From: Lachnospiraceae bacterium
Lineage (GTDB): Bacteria; Bacillota; Clostridia; Lachnospirales; Lachnospiraceae
Direction of reading: 5' to 3'
Assembly (NCBI GenBank): GCA_900771995.1
Contig: CAAGQC010000037.1
Coordinates: forward strand, 1-17,117
Length of the DNA stretch: 17,117 bases
The notes under the pieces were generated by a model that was not told the origin of the DNA, ran no database searches, and saw nothing but the letters and a program-made list of their open reading frames with translations. A program made the position numbers and the translations under genes. Positions 8,649-15,558 of this stretch are shown piece after piece (positions within the stretch are counted from its first letter, which is position 1; every line of letters begins with the position of its first letter).

Positions 8649-8678
8649 TTGACAATACCTGTTTTAAACGTATATAAT
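8649..8678 (+). promoter_or_regulatory. Strong promoter of the sortase/exopolysaccharide operon
   Basis: A perfect TTGACA (8649-8654) and a perfect TATAAT (8673-8678) are separated by 18 bases. Transcription would start near 8685, leaving a leader of about 100 bases before the sortase gene. Two palindromic sites overlap the spacer and the start region, so the promoter is probably tightly controlled. Confidence 0.88.
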
Positions 8679-8720
8679 GGGTACGTTTAAAACGAAATTG
8701 AAAATTACGTTAAAAACGTA
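8660..8720. promoter_or_regulatory. Three palindromic operator-like sites at exact 24-bp spacing
   Basis: Three 11-base near-palindromes share the pattern YGTTWWAAACG: TGTTTTAAACG (8660-8670), CGTTTAAAACG (8684-8694) and CGTTAAAAACG (8708-8718, widened to TACGTT-AAA-AACGTA at 8706-8720). Their starts are exactly 24 bases apart. The first lies between -35 and -10, the second covers the predicted start point, and the third lies in the leader. This is a typical layout for a helix-turn-helix repressor, probably the divergent XRE protein. Confidence 0.8.
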
Positions 8721-8783
8721 GACAGAATTCAGAAGCTACAGAAGAAAAGAGGGGTCTTCCGAGGAGAGGGAGATGAAATCATC

Positions 8784-9647
8784 ATGAAACGAAAGATATT
8801 GACCATTGCCGCAGGTGCAGCAGGACTGCTGGCTGCATATTTTCTTGTGAGTGGAATTTCTCATACCATCTATCATCGTCCGGCGCAGGCCACACCCACC
8901 GAAAGCGAGACGGAAAGTGTCGAACAGGGCACCGAGGAAGCGAAGGCGGCCATGACCGAGGACGAGATCAATGAAATGCTGGCGGATATGAAGAGTACCG
9001 AGACTGCAGAGACAGAGGCAGTATCCGGGGAGAGCGCGGCGATTCCTGTAAAATTCGAGGAATTGTGGCAGGTGAATCCGGATGTCTATGCCTGGATCAC
9101 AGTACCGGGAACGGAGATCGATTATCCAATCCTGCAGCATCCTTCCGATAATTCCTATTACCTTATGCATAATATTGACGGTTCTTACGGATATCCGGGA
9201 TGTGTGTATACGGAGAATCTGAACAGCAAGGACTTTACGGATAATAATACGGTGATCTATGGGCATAACATGAAGAATGGAACTATGTTTGCCCAGTTAC
9301 ATAAATTCGAAGATCCGGATTTTTTCAACGAAAACAGAGAAGTACTGATCTATCTGCCGGAAGAGGTGCTGCATTATACCATCTTTGCGGCACATATCTA
9401 TGATGACAGGCATCTGCTGTACAGTTTTGATTTCTCTGATCCGGATGTGTATGAGAAATATCTTCAGTCAGTCTTCGACACCCGCGATATGAGTGCGAAT
9501 ATTGATAAGGATATGACAGTGACCAAAGAGGATCAGATCATTACTCTGGTCACCTGCATCGGCAGCCAGCCGAACAACCGTCTTCTGGTACAGGCAGTAC
9601 TGACAGAGAGGGAACCCGGTACTGAGGCGGCAACTGCAATCGAATAA
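8784..9647 (+). CDS. srtB: Class B sortase
   Basis: 287 residues. A basic start and one membrane segment (about 5-25) anchor the enzyme with its catalytic part outside the cell. A Thr/Glu-rich linker (about 35-85) leads to a class B sortase domain: DVYAWITVPGTEIDYPILQ, the catalytic His161 in VIYGHNM, Cys258 in TLVTCIG and Arg266 in NNRLLVQA. Sortases cut a C-terminal sorting motif and link the protein to the wall or to another polymer. Clostridial class B enzymes can use (S/P)PxTG-type motifs. The nearest candidate substrate is the secreted protein at 10950. GGGAG lies about 11 bases before the ATG. It is the first gene behind the operator-bearing promoter, 12 bases before the LCP gene. Confidence 0.94.
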   Translation: MKRKILTIAAGAAGLLAAYFLVSGISHTIYHRPAQATPTESETESVEQGTEEAKAAMTEDEINEMLADMKSTETAETEAVSGESAAIPVKFEELWQVNPDVYAWITVPGTEIDYPILQHPSDNSYYLMHNIDGSYGYPGCVYTENLNSKDFTDNNTVIYGHNMKNGTMFAQLHKFEDPDFFNENREVLIYLPEEVLHYTIFAAHIYDDRHLLYSFDFSDPDVYEKYLQSVFDTRDMSANIDKDMTVTKEDQIITLVTCIGSQPNNRLLVQAVLTEREPGTEAATAIE

Positions 9648-9659
9648 TGGAGACAGCCT

Positions 9660-10877
9660 ATGAAAAAGGAAGATCGTAAAGAGATATCCCGAGATATTCC
9701 CGTGAAGGACGAACGCGATGAAACCCAGCTGACCGGAAGGAAGGCGGCGGAGTACAACAGAAAGAACGTGGTTCGACATAGAAAACGTGTCCGCACGAAG
9801 ATCCTGTGTGCATTGGGAATCCTACTGGCATTGCTGGCAATTCTGGCAGTGATCGCAGTGATCCTGGTCAATGTATGGAGATCCACCGGACGGGCCAGCC
9901 TGCTGCGTCATGCGCAGGAGAGCGAAGTCACCACACCGCAGGGAATGCAGGATGCGGCGAACGAGATAGATCCTAATGCTTCCCAGGAAGCAGAAGTATC
10001 TTATGAATTGCAGGAAGGTCAGATCCGTTACAACGGTAAGACTTACCAATATAAAGAGAATCTCACGAATATCCTCTGCCTTGGCATTGACAGCAGAGAC
10101 GGTATCGCAAAGGAGAAGACACCGGGTAAGGCGGGACAGGCAGACTGCGTGATCCTGGCTGTGCTGGATGACGATGCGAAGACAATCCAGCTTATCAACA
10201 TTTCCCGCGATTCCATGGTGCCGGTACATGTCTATGCTACCGACGGAAGTTACGTGGAGGACAGAACAGAACAGCTGGCTCTGCAATATGCTTACGGCAA
10301 TGGCAGAGACTGGAGCTGTCAGCTGATGGAAGAGGCGGTATCCAATCTGTTTTACGGATTGCCCATCCATGGCTACTGTGCGCTGTCCATGAACAGTATT
10401 GCCGATCTGAACGATATGGTAGGCGGCGTCACCGTAACCGTGCCGGAGGATCTGGCTGCCATGCAGCCGAAGCTGTTCACCGCCGGAGAGGTTCAGACTC
10501 TGAAGGGAGATCTGGCATATCACTTCGTCCATGACAGAGATTTCCAGTCAACGGATGTTGCTTCCAATAATAAGCGTATTGCCAGACAGAAGACCTATGC
10601 CGTTGCTTTTGTGAATCAGTTTAAGCAGGGCATGAAGGAAGATATGACTCTTCCTGTGAAACTCTACCAGACAGCAGAGAAGCAGATGGTCACCAGTATC
10701 AGCCTGGATCAGGCGGTATATCTGTGTACCGAATATATGAACTGCTCCTTTGACATGGATAATATCTACACCATTGACGGTGAAGTCACCATGGGTGAGA
10801 AGTACGCTGAGTTCAATGTGGATGACGAAGCATTGTATCAGCTGATCCTCGATGTCTTTTACGAGGAAGTGAATTAG
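9660..10877 (+). CDS. LytR-CpsA-Psr (LCP) family glycopolymer transferase
   Basis: 405 residues. A long basic cytoplasmic start (1-46), one membrane helix (about 47-72) and an extracellular LCP domain (about 130-345). LCP proteins move lipid-linked teichoic acid or capsule chains onto peptidoglycan. Visible family features are LGIDSRDG with D144, LINISRDSMV with R183 and D184, and the HDRDFQSTD ... KRIARQ block with R293, D299, R306 and R309. A basic cytoplasmic tail of about 46 residues is compatible with the phospho-relay of CpsD-type kinases, but that is inference. GGAG precedes the ATG, 12 bases after the sortase gene. The setting points to attachment of the polysaccharide made by the downstream genes. 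Confidence 0.94.
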   Translation: MKKEDRKEISRDIPVKDERDETQLTGRKAAEYNRKNVVRHRKRVRTKILCALGILLALLAILAVIAVILVNVWRSTGRASLLRHAQESEVTTPQGMQDAANEIDPNASQEAEVSYELQEGQIRYNGKTYQYKENLTNILCLGIDSRDGIAKEKTPGKAGQADCVILAVLDDDAKTIQLINISRDSMVPVHVYATDGSYVEDRTEQLALQYAYGNGRDWSCQLMEEAVSNLFYGLPIHGYCALSMNSIADLNDMVGGVTVTVPEDLAAMQPKLFTAGEVQTLKGDLAYHFVHDRDFQSTDVASNNKRIARQKTYAVAFVNQFKQGMKEDMTLPVKLYQTAEKQMVTSISLDQAVYLCTEYMNCSFDMDNIYTIDGEVTMGEKYAEFNVDDEALYQLILDVFYEEVN

Positions 10878-10906
10878 GTATAACCGGCCGGAAACGACCG
10901 TTTATA

Positions 10907-10924
10907 TATAGAAACCATTCTATA
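10907..10924 (+). repeat. 7-bp perfect inverted repeat upstream of the secreted-protein gene
   Basis: TATAGAA (10907-10913), ACCA, then TTCTATA (10918-10924) form a perfect dyad ending 7 bases before the AAAGGAG ribosome site. It overlaps TATACT (10921-10926), a possible -10 without a convincing -35. It could be an operator or a leader hairpin. The role is unknown. Confidence 0.45.
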
Positions 10925-10949
10925 CTCTACGAAAGGAGATAAATGCCCA

Positions 10950-11495
10950 ATGAAAAAAGTATATGCTATGTTATTAGCTGCAGTTATGACCGTAGCTATG
11001 GCAGTTCCTACCTTTGCAGCAAACAGCCCTGAAGCTGATCCCGTTGTAAAGACCGCTGCCGGTGTTGATGTTGTAGCAGCAGCAAAGGAAGTATCCACTT
11101 CCGTATCCGCAGCTTCTGTAGCAGTTCCTTCTGAGCAGCTTGCTAATCAGGTTGTATCCGTAACTTCTACAGAGTCTGTTCTGAAAGACTTAAACGTTCC
11201 TACCAGCGCTAAACTGGTAGCAGCAGTTGACGTATCCTACAGCGGAGAGATCCCTGCAGGCGGAGTACAGGTTCCTTTCAAGGTTCCTGGCGCCAAGAAG
11301 GGTGATATGGTTTACATCCTTCACAGACAGCCCAACGCACCTTACACCTGGGAAGTAGTTGGTTCCGGCGTTCTCGGTGATGACCTCACTGTAACCGGTA
11401 CTTTCACCAGCTTCTCTCCCGTTGCATTCATGGTAGTTGATGCAGCTGATGTTGCAGCAACCGCAGTGAAGGCACCCAAGACTGGCGAGTTCTAA
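10950..11495 (+). CDS. Secreted protein ending in a sortase-like APKTGEF motif without a membrane anchor
   Basis: 181 residues. A clear signal peptide (basic start, hydrophobic 6-19, cleavage predicted after TFA at residue 23) leaves a mature protein of about 158 residues rich in Val, Ala, Ser and Thr. Residues about 85-160 look like a beta-sandwich domain (VQVPFKVPGAKKGDMVYILH, YTWEVVGSGVL, TSFSPVAFMVVD). The protein stops at APKTGEF (175-181). The motif resembles clostridial class B sortase signals, but the usual hydrophobic helix and basic tail are absent, and none is encoded downstream in any frame I can see. AAAGGAG lies 11 bases before the ATG. Codons (GTA/GTT, GCA/GCT, CCT, TCC) differ from the neighbours and suggest high expression. 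No family recognised; a surface or matrix protein is inferred. Confidence 0.85.
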   Translation: MKKVYAMLLAAVMTVAMAVPTFAANSPEADPVVKTAAGVDVVAAAKEVSTSVSAASVAVPSEQLANQVVSVTSTESVLKDLNVPTSAKLVAAVDVSYSGEIPAGGVQVPFKVPGAKKGDMVYILHRQPNAPYTWEVVGSGVLGDDLTVTGTFTSFSPVAFMVVDAADVAATAVKAPKTGEF

Positions 11496-11515
11496 GATCA
11501 TCTTACGAACTTGAT

Positions 11516-11554
11516 TTCATAAGGCCTTATGAAGTAATGGTCAAAATGAAGTAA
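11516..11554 (+). repeat. 18-bp perfect palindrome and overlapping direct repeats between secreted-protein and cpsB genes
   Basis: TTCATAAGGCCTTATGAA (11516-11533) is a perfect palindrome. ATGAAGTAA occurs at 11529-11537 and again at 11546-11554, 17 bases apart. No T run follows, so this is not an intrinsic terminator. It may be a binding site or an mRNA-processing hairpin. The rest of the 135-base gap shows no convincing promoter. Confidence 0.55.
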
Positions 11555-11630
11555 AAAGGTAGAGTGGTTTCTATGAGACCGGTGTGGCGCTTCGGCACCA
11601 TGCCGGAATCAAAAAAAGGAGAAATATCGC

Positions 11631-12350
11631 ATGGAATATATTGATATGCATTCCCACATACTGCCCGGAATGGATGATGGTTCCAAAAGCATGGAAATGA
11701 CACTTGCCATGTTGAAAATCGCCGAAGAAGAAGGCATCGGCACCATCTATACCACACCCCACTGTATGCCGGGCAAGGGACATCCTTCTCTGGCAAAAGT
11801 CGAGGAAAGGATCCGCCTGGTACAGAAGACAGCCGAAGAAGAGGGAATTCACATCGCCCTGAAAAAAGGAACAGAATATTATTACATAGAAGAAATGTTG
11901 GAATGGATGGAAGAGGGTAAGATCATTACCCTGGGAGATTCCAACTGTGTACTGGTGGAATTTGAGCCTTATGCGGAAGAAAAATACATCCGCAATGCCG
12001 TCAGAGAGATTCTGGGATTCGGTTATCAGCCGGTCATCGCTCATGTGGAGCGGTATCAGAACCTCATGGAACGAAAATTTGCAACCATCCAGTGGATGAG
12101 GGAAGTCGGGACACTGATCCAGGTCAACTGTGCCTCTGTCACAGGAGACAATGGCTTCCATACAAAACAGAATGTGAAGAGCCTGCTGAAAAGCGGCCTG
12201 GTGGACTTCGTGTCTACCGATGCCCACAGAGCACAGGGCAGGGCTCCTTATATAGAGAAATGCGCGGAGATCCTCCGCAAAAAATACGGAGACATCTATG
12301 CTGCGGAACTTACCGGAGGCAATGCCAGAAGGTTCCTTTCGCAGAACTAA
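11631..12350 (+). CDS. cpsB: CpsB/YwqE-type PHP-family protein-tyrosine phosphatase
   Basis: 239 residues, cytoplasmic. A manganese-dependent phosphatase of the PHP fold that dephosphorylates the partner tyrosine kinase and so controls capsule or exopolysaccharide output. Metal ligands and signature motifs are all present: DMHSHILPGMDDGS with H7 and H9, TTPHC with H44, GTEYY with E82, VEF with E110, IAHVERY with H138, and STDAHR with D197 and H199. Length is typical of the family. AAGGAG precedes the ATG. The kinase at 13190, with its tyrosine-rich tail, is the obvious substrate. Confidence 0.95.
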   Translation: MEYIDMHSHILPGMDDGSKSMEMTLAMLKIAEEEGIGTIYTTPHCMPGKGHPSLAKVEERIRLVQKTAEEEGIHIALKKGTEYYYIEEMLEWMEEGKIITLGDSNCVLVEFEPYAEEKYIRNAVREILGFGYQPVIAHVERYQNLMERKFATIQWMREVGTLIQVNCASVTGDNGFHTKQNVKSLLKSGLVDFVSTDAHRAQGRAPYIEKCAEILRKKYGDIYAAELTGGNARRFLSQN

Positions 12351-12386
12351 GCTATCGATCAATGTACAACGAGAGGAAAAAATAAC

Positions 12387-13187
12387 ATGCAGACTTCTTA
12401 TCAGGAAGATGAAATTGAAATTGATTTACAAGATCTGTTCGGATTGCTCCTGCACAAGGCATGGGTCATTGTTCTGGCAGGTGTTGCCACGGCTGCTGTC
12501 GGATTTGCGGTAAGCTTTTTCCTTATTACACCGCAGTATGAATCCACGACCAGTATCTATATCTCCACCAGCAAAGGGAATGAGAACAGCATGACTTACA
12601 GCGATGCCCAGCTGGCTTCCCAGCTGACCAAGGACTATGAGGAACTGATCCTAGGGCGCACGGTGCTGGAAAAAGTGATCGGAATGTATGATCTGTCGGA
12701 AAGCTATGAAAGCCTGAAGAAGCGGGTGACTGTGGCCAATACCTCCAACACCCGTATCATTACCATCACGGTAAAGGATCCCAATCCCCAGAATGCACAG
12801 ATTCTGGCCAACAGCATCAGGGATGCGGCAGCAGTTCATATCAAGGATGTCACAGATGTCGAGGCGGTAAACGTGGCGGACGAAGCGAATCTGCCGGAAA
12901 AACCCTGTGAACCTTCGGTTCCCAAATGGACCGTGATCGCAGCGCTGATCGGCATGGTACTGTCTGCGGCAGTTGTAGTCGTGCAGTATTTACTGGATGA
13001 CACCATCAAATCCTCCGAGGACATAGAGAAATATCTGGAACTGTCTACACTGGGCCTGATTCCGAACTTCGATACGGTGGAGAAGAAAAAGAAGTCCCGT
13101 AAGACGAAGGAAGAGGAGGAGATCCATGAACCGAAGATGGCGGAAGATGAGAACATCGAAGTCGTAGATATGGAGAAGGAGCAGTAA
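12387..13187 (+). CDS. cpsC: Polysaccharide chain-length determinant / kinase activator (Wzz, CpsC/YveK type)
   Basis: 266 residues. Two membrane helices (about 25-47 and 181-203) flank an extracellular helical domain, with the proline-containing motif NLPEKPCEPSVPKW before the second helix, as in the Wzz family. The cytoplasmic tail (204-266) includes the conserved SSEDIEKYLELSTLGLIPNF and then a Lys/Glu-rich end. In Firmicutes such proteins work with a separate tyrosine kinase, whose activity the cytoplasmic tail stimulates, to set chain length and export. It stops two bases before the kinase start, with the kinase ribosome site (AAGGAG) inside its last codons, so the two are tightly coupled. 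Confidence 0.95.
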   Translation: MQTSYQEDEIEIDLQDLFGLLLHKAWVIVLAGVATAAVGFAVSFFLITPQYESTTSIYISTSKGNENSMTYSDAQLASQLTKDYEELILGRTVLEKVIGMYDLSESYESLKKRVTVANTSNTRIITITVKDPNPQNAQILANSIRDAAAVHIKDVTDVEAVNVADEANLPEKPCEPSVPKWTVIAALIGMVLSAAVVVVQYLLDDTIKSSEDIEKYLELSTLGLIPNFDTVEKKKKSRKTKEEEEIHEPKMAEDENIEVVDMEKEQ

Positions 13188-13189
13188 GA

Positions 13190-13924
13190 ATGCAGAGTAT
13201 TGAGTTAAAACAGGAAAAACAGGACTTCCGTACCAAGGAAGCGTTCAAGACGCTCCGAACAAATATCGAATTTTCCGGAGAAGATATCAAGGTCATCTGT
13301 GTGACCAGCTGCACACCGAACGAAGGTAAGAGCAGCGTTTCCTACGAGCTGGCAAAGTCTTTCGCTCAGAACGGGAAAAAGACGATCCTCATTGATGCGG
13401 ATCTGCGTAAGAGTGTTATGAGAGGACGCCATAGAAAAGGAAAGGTCCGCTTCGGCCTGACCAACTATCTGGTAGGCAAGGTGGATCTCGATACGGCCAT
13501 CTGTGAGACGGATATTCCGAACTTCCATCTCGTATTCGCCGGACCGGTACCGCCTAACCCCAGCGAACTGTTAGGAAACAGCCGCTTCCAGAAAATGGTA
13601 GAGGTATGCCGGATGAAGTATGATGTGATTATTATAGATACACCGCCTCTGGGAAGTGTTATCGATACCGCAGTCGTCTCCAAATTCTGTGACGGCGCGG
13701 TGATCATTCTCGCCTGCGGTGAGATCAGCTATCGCTTCGCCAGGAGAGTCAAAGACCAGCTGGCTCTGACCGGCTGTAAGATCCTCGGCTGTGTCCTGAA
13801 CAAAGTGGACATGGGCGGCAAAGGTTACTACGGTAAATACTATGGAAAATATTACGGCAAGTACTACGGTAAGTATTATGGCAAATATTACGGTAACTAT
13901 GGAAATTACGGAAACGAAGAATAA
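13190..13924 (+). CDS. cpsD: CpsD/YwqD-type bacterial tyrosine kinase with an extended (YYGK)n tail
   Basis: 244 residues, cytoplasmic partner of the preceding membrane protein. The N-terminal EAFKTLRTN segment is conserved in oligomerising BY-kinases. Walker A is CTPNEGKSS (41-49), Walker A' ILIDADLR (66-73) and Walker B VIIIDTPP (146-153, D150). The C-terminus (about 212-242) is unusual: five YYGK units, one YYGN and two YGN, giving 14 tyrosines before NEE. Usual tyrosine clusters are shorter and less regular. These tyrosines are the expected sites of trans-autophosphorylation and of removal by the CpsB phosphatase. Confidence 0.95.
   Translation: MQSIELKQEKQDFRTKEAFKTLRTNIEFSGEDIKVICVTSCTPNEGKSSVSYELAKSFAQNGKKTILIDADLRKSVMRGRHRKGKVRFGLTNYLVGKVDLDTAICETDIPNFHLVFAGPVPPNPSELLGNSRFQKMVEVCRMKYDVIIIDTPPLGSVIDTAVVSKFCDGAVIILACGEISYRFARRVKDQLALTGCKILGCVLNKVDMGGKGYYGKYYGKYYGKYYGKYYGKYYGNYGNYGNEE
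13823..13909 (+). repeat. 12-bp degenerate tandem repeat encoding the YYGK tail of the kinase
   Basis: A 12-base unit (GGT AAA TAC TAT type) is repeated about six times. Tyr (TAC/TAT), Gly (GGT/GGA/GGC) and Lys (AAA/AAG) codons vary from unit to unit while the protein repeat stays exact. This pattern suggests selection on the protein; gain or loss of units would keep the frame. Confidence 0.9.
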
Positions 13925-13950
13925 GATTCCGAGCGTTTAGCTTCGCAAAA

Positions 13951-13971
13951 CCGAAAATTTTCGGGGGGGGG
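13951..13971 (+). repeat. 14-bp palindrome running into a G9 tract at the ribosome-site position
   Basis: CCGAAAATTTTCGG (13951-13964) is a perfect palindrome. Its last two G begin a run of nine G (13963-13971) that ends 7 bases before the ATG of the sugar transferase. No ordinary GGAGG is present, so the G run must serve as the ribosome site. A run of this length is prone to slippage. Confidence 0.8.
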
Positions 13972-13978
13972 TAGAAAC

Positions 13979-15430
13979 ATGTACAAAAAAACGTCAAAAG
14001 GCTGGCTGAAACATGTAGACTTCCTGATCCTTGATCTGATCTGTCTACAACTCTCCTTCTATATAGCCTATTGCATCCGTCATGGCCTACGGAATATGTA
14101 TGCAAATGAACTTTATGCAGGCATGGCAGTGGTTCTTCTGCTAGTAGATATCGTAGTGGAAGTGATTTTCGAAAATTTACATAATGTCTTAAAACGTGGC
14201 TACTGGAACGAAGCTGTACAGACCACGAAGCAGGTGCTGGAAGTCTTCGCCATGTTCAGTATCTATCTGGTGACGGCACAGAATGCGGAGCAGTTTTCCC
14301 GTACGGTATTATACCTGACCATGGGATTCTACTGGGGCATCAGTTATATCGGCAGACTGCTGTGGAAAGCTCACCTCAAACAGCACAGAAAATATGTATC
14401 GAAGCGCTCCCTGCTGGTGGTAACCAAGAAGGATCGTCTGGAGGCGTTACAGGCAGAACTGGGCAAAGAATGGTATGCCACATTCCAGATCGTGGGACTC
14501 GCTGTCGTAGATGCCGACATGGCAGGACAGAGAGTGGGCGAATATGGTATCATCGCCAATGCGGACAGTGTGGTGGAGTATGTTCGTACTACATGGGTAG
14601 ATGAAGTACTGATTGATATTGAACCCGGTGATGAACGTGTCGGAAAATTGATTGAACAGTTCCTGGAGATGGGTACGGTAACCCATTTCCGGGTAAGCCA
14701 GGTGGTAGAAGCGTCCGGCAGAAAGCTGATCGTAGAGAAATTCGGCAGTGGTCCGGTCGTGACGGCATCCATCAATTATGCGTCCCCGAGACAGCTGTTC
14801 ATGAAGCGCTGTCTGGATATCCTGGGAGGACTGGTAGGATGTATCCTCACGGGTATTCTGTGCATCTTTCTGGCACCGGTGATCTACATTCAGTCTCCGG
14901 GTCCGATCTTTTTCTCACAGATCCGGGTAGGTAAGAACGGCAAACAGTTCCGCCTTTATAAATTCCGCAGCATGTACATGGACGCGGAAGAACGTAAGGC
15001 AGAACTCATGAAGCAGAATAAAATGTCTGATGGCAAGATGTTCAAGCTGGACGAAGATCCCCGGATCATCGGCAGCAAGTTCCTGCCGGACGGTACATAT
15101 AAAAAGGGCATCGGTAATTTCATCCGGGACTGGAGCATTGACGAGTTTCCACAGTTTTACAATGTACTCAAAGGTGATATCTCTCTCGTAGGCACGAGAC
15201 CGCCTCTGGTATCTGAAGTAGAGCAGTACGAACTCAGACACTGCACCAGACTGGCCATGAAGCCGGGAATCACCGGAATGTGGCAGGTCAGCGGACGCAG
15301 CAGTATTACGGACTTTGATGAAGTGGTGAAACTGGATCAGGAATATATTGAGAACTGGAGCTTTGGGAGGGACCTGAGGATACTGGCGAAGACCGTGGGG
15401 GCTGTGCTGAAGAAGGATGGAGCGGTGTAA
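13979..15430 (+). CDS. Polyisoprenyl-phosphate hexose-1-phosphate transferase (WbaP/CpsE-type priming enzyme)
   Basis: 483 residues. It starts polysaccharide synthesis by placing the first sugar phosphate on undecaprenyl phosphate at the inner face of the membrane. The N-terminal third has about four membrane helices, then a soluble nucleotide-binding-like domain (about 140-265). The C-terminal bacterial sugar transferase domain begins at KRCLDILGG (276-284), includes a membrane re-entrant helix, KFRSM (328-332), catalytic D388 and E389 in SIDEFPQFYNVLKGD, LVGTRPP ending at 409, and PGITGMWQVSGRS. Which sugar it uses cannot be read. The ribosome site is a G9 tract rather than GGAGG. The last 25 codons shift to a G-rich style (GGG, AGG, GTG), perhaps a recombination edge. 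Confidence 0.95.
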   Translation: MYKKTSKGWLKHVDFLILDLICLQLSFYIAYCIRHGLRNMYANELYAGMAVVLLLVDIVVEVIFENLHNVLKRGYWNEAVQTTKQVLEVFAMFSIYLVTAQNAEQFSRTVLYLTMGFYWGISYIGRLLWKAHLKQHRKYVSKRSLLVVTKKDRLEALQAELGKEWYATFQIVGLAVVDADMAGQRVGEYGIIANADSVVEYVRTTWVDEVLIDIEPGDERVGKLIEQFLEMGTVTHFRVSQVVEASGRKLIVEKFGSGPVVTASINYASPRQLFMKRCLDILGGLVGCILTGILCIFLAPVIYIQSPGPIFFSQIRVGKNGKQFRLYKFRSMYMDAEERKAELMKQNKMSDGKMFKLDEDPRIIGSKFLPDGTYKKGIGNFIRDWSIDEFPQFYNVLKGDISLVGTRPPLVSEVEQYELRHCTRLAMKPGITGMWQVSGRSSITDFDEVVKLDQEYIENWSFGRDLRILAKTVGAVLKKDGAV

Positions 15431-15440
15431 GATTCCCCAC

Positions 15441-15504
15441 CGGTCTCTTAATGAGTGGATAAAGGTGTTGCGTTTACTGGAGGTATTCATTGCTTAAGAG
15501 ACCG
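15441..15504. repeat. 11-bp perfect inverted repeat flanking a 42-bp spacer
   Basis: CGGTCTCTTAA (15441-15451) and TTAAGAGACCG (15494-15504) are exact reverse complements. They lie 11 bases after the sugar transferase stop, at the point where the conserved locus gives way to remnant genes. No T run follows, so a terminator is unlikely. It could be the ends of a small non-autonomous element or an excision scar; no transposase or target duplication is evident. Confidence 0.6.
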
Positions 15505-15558
15505 ATGAGCCGAAGTGAGGAAGAAAACTTGAAAAAGGATGGTCGGTAGGCTAGATAA

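Noticed and set aside
8773..8787. Tiny frame (ATG AAA TCA TCA TGA) overlapping the sortase start
   Set aside because: Four codons; it could couple translation, but chance is more likely and nothing else supports it.
10943..11032. Alternative ATG four bases after the ribosome site of the secreted-protein gene, giving a 29-codon frame
   Set aside because: The spacing is too short and the other frame has a convincing signal peptide and a long coding region.
11571..12362. 263-codon minus-strand frame over the phosphatase
   Set aside because: Shadow of the CpsB gene, which has every metal-binding motif.
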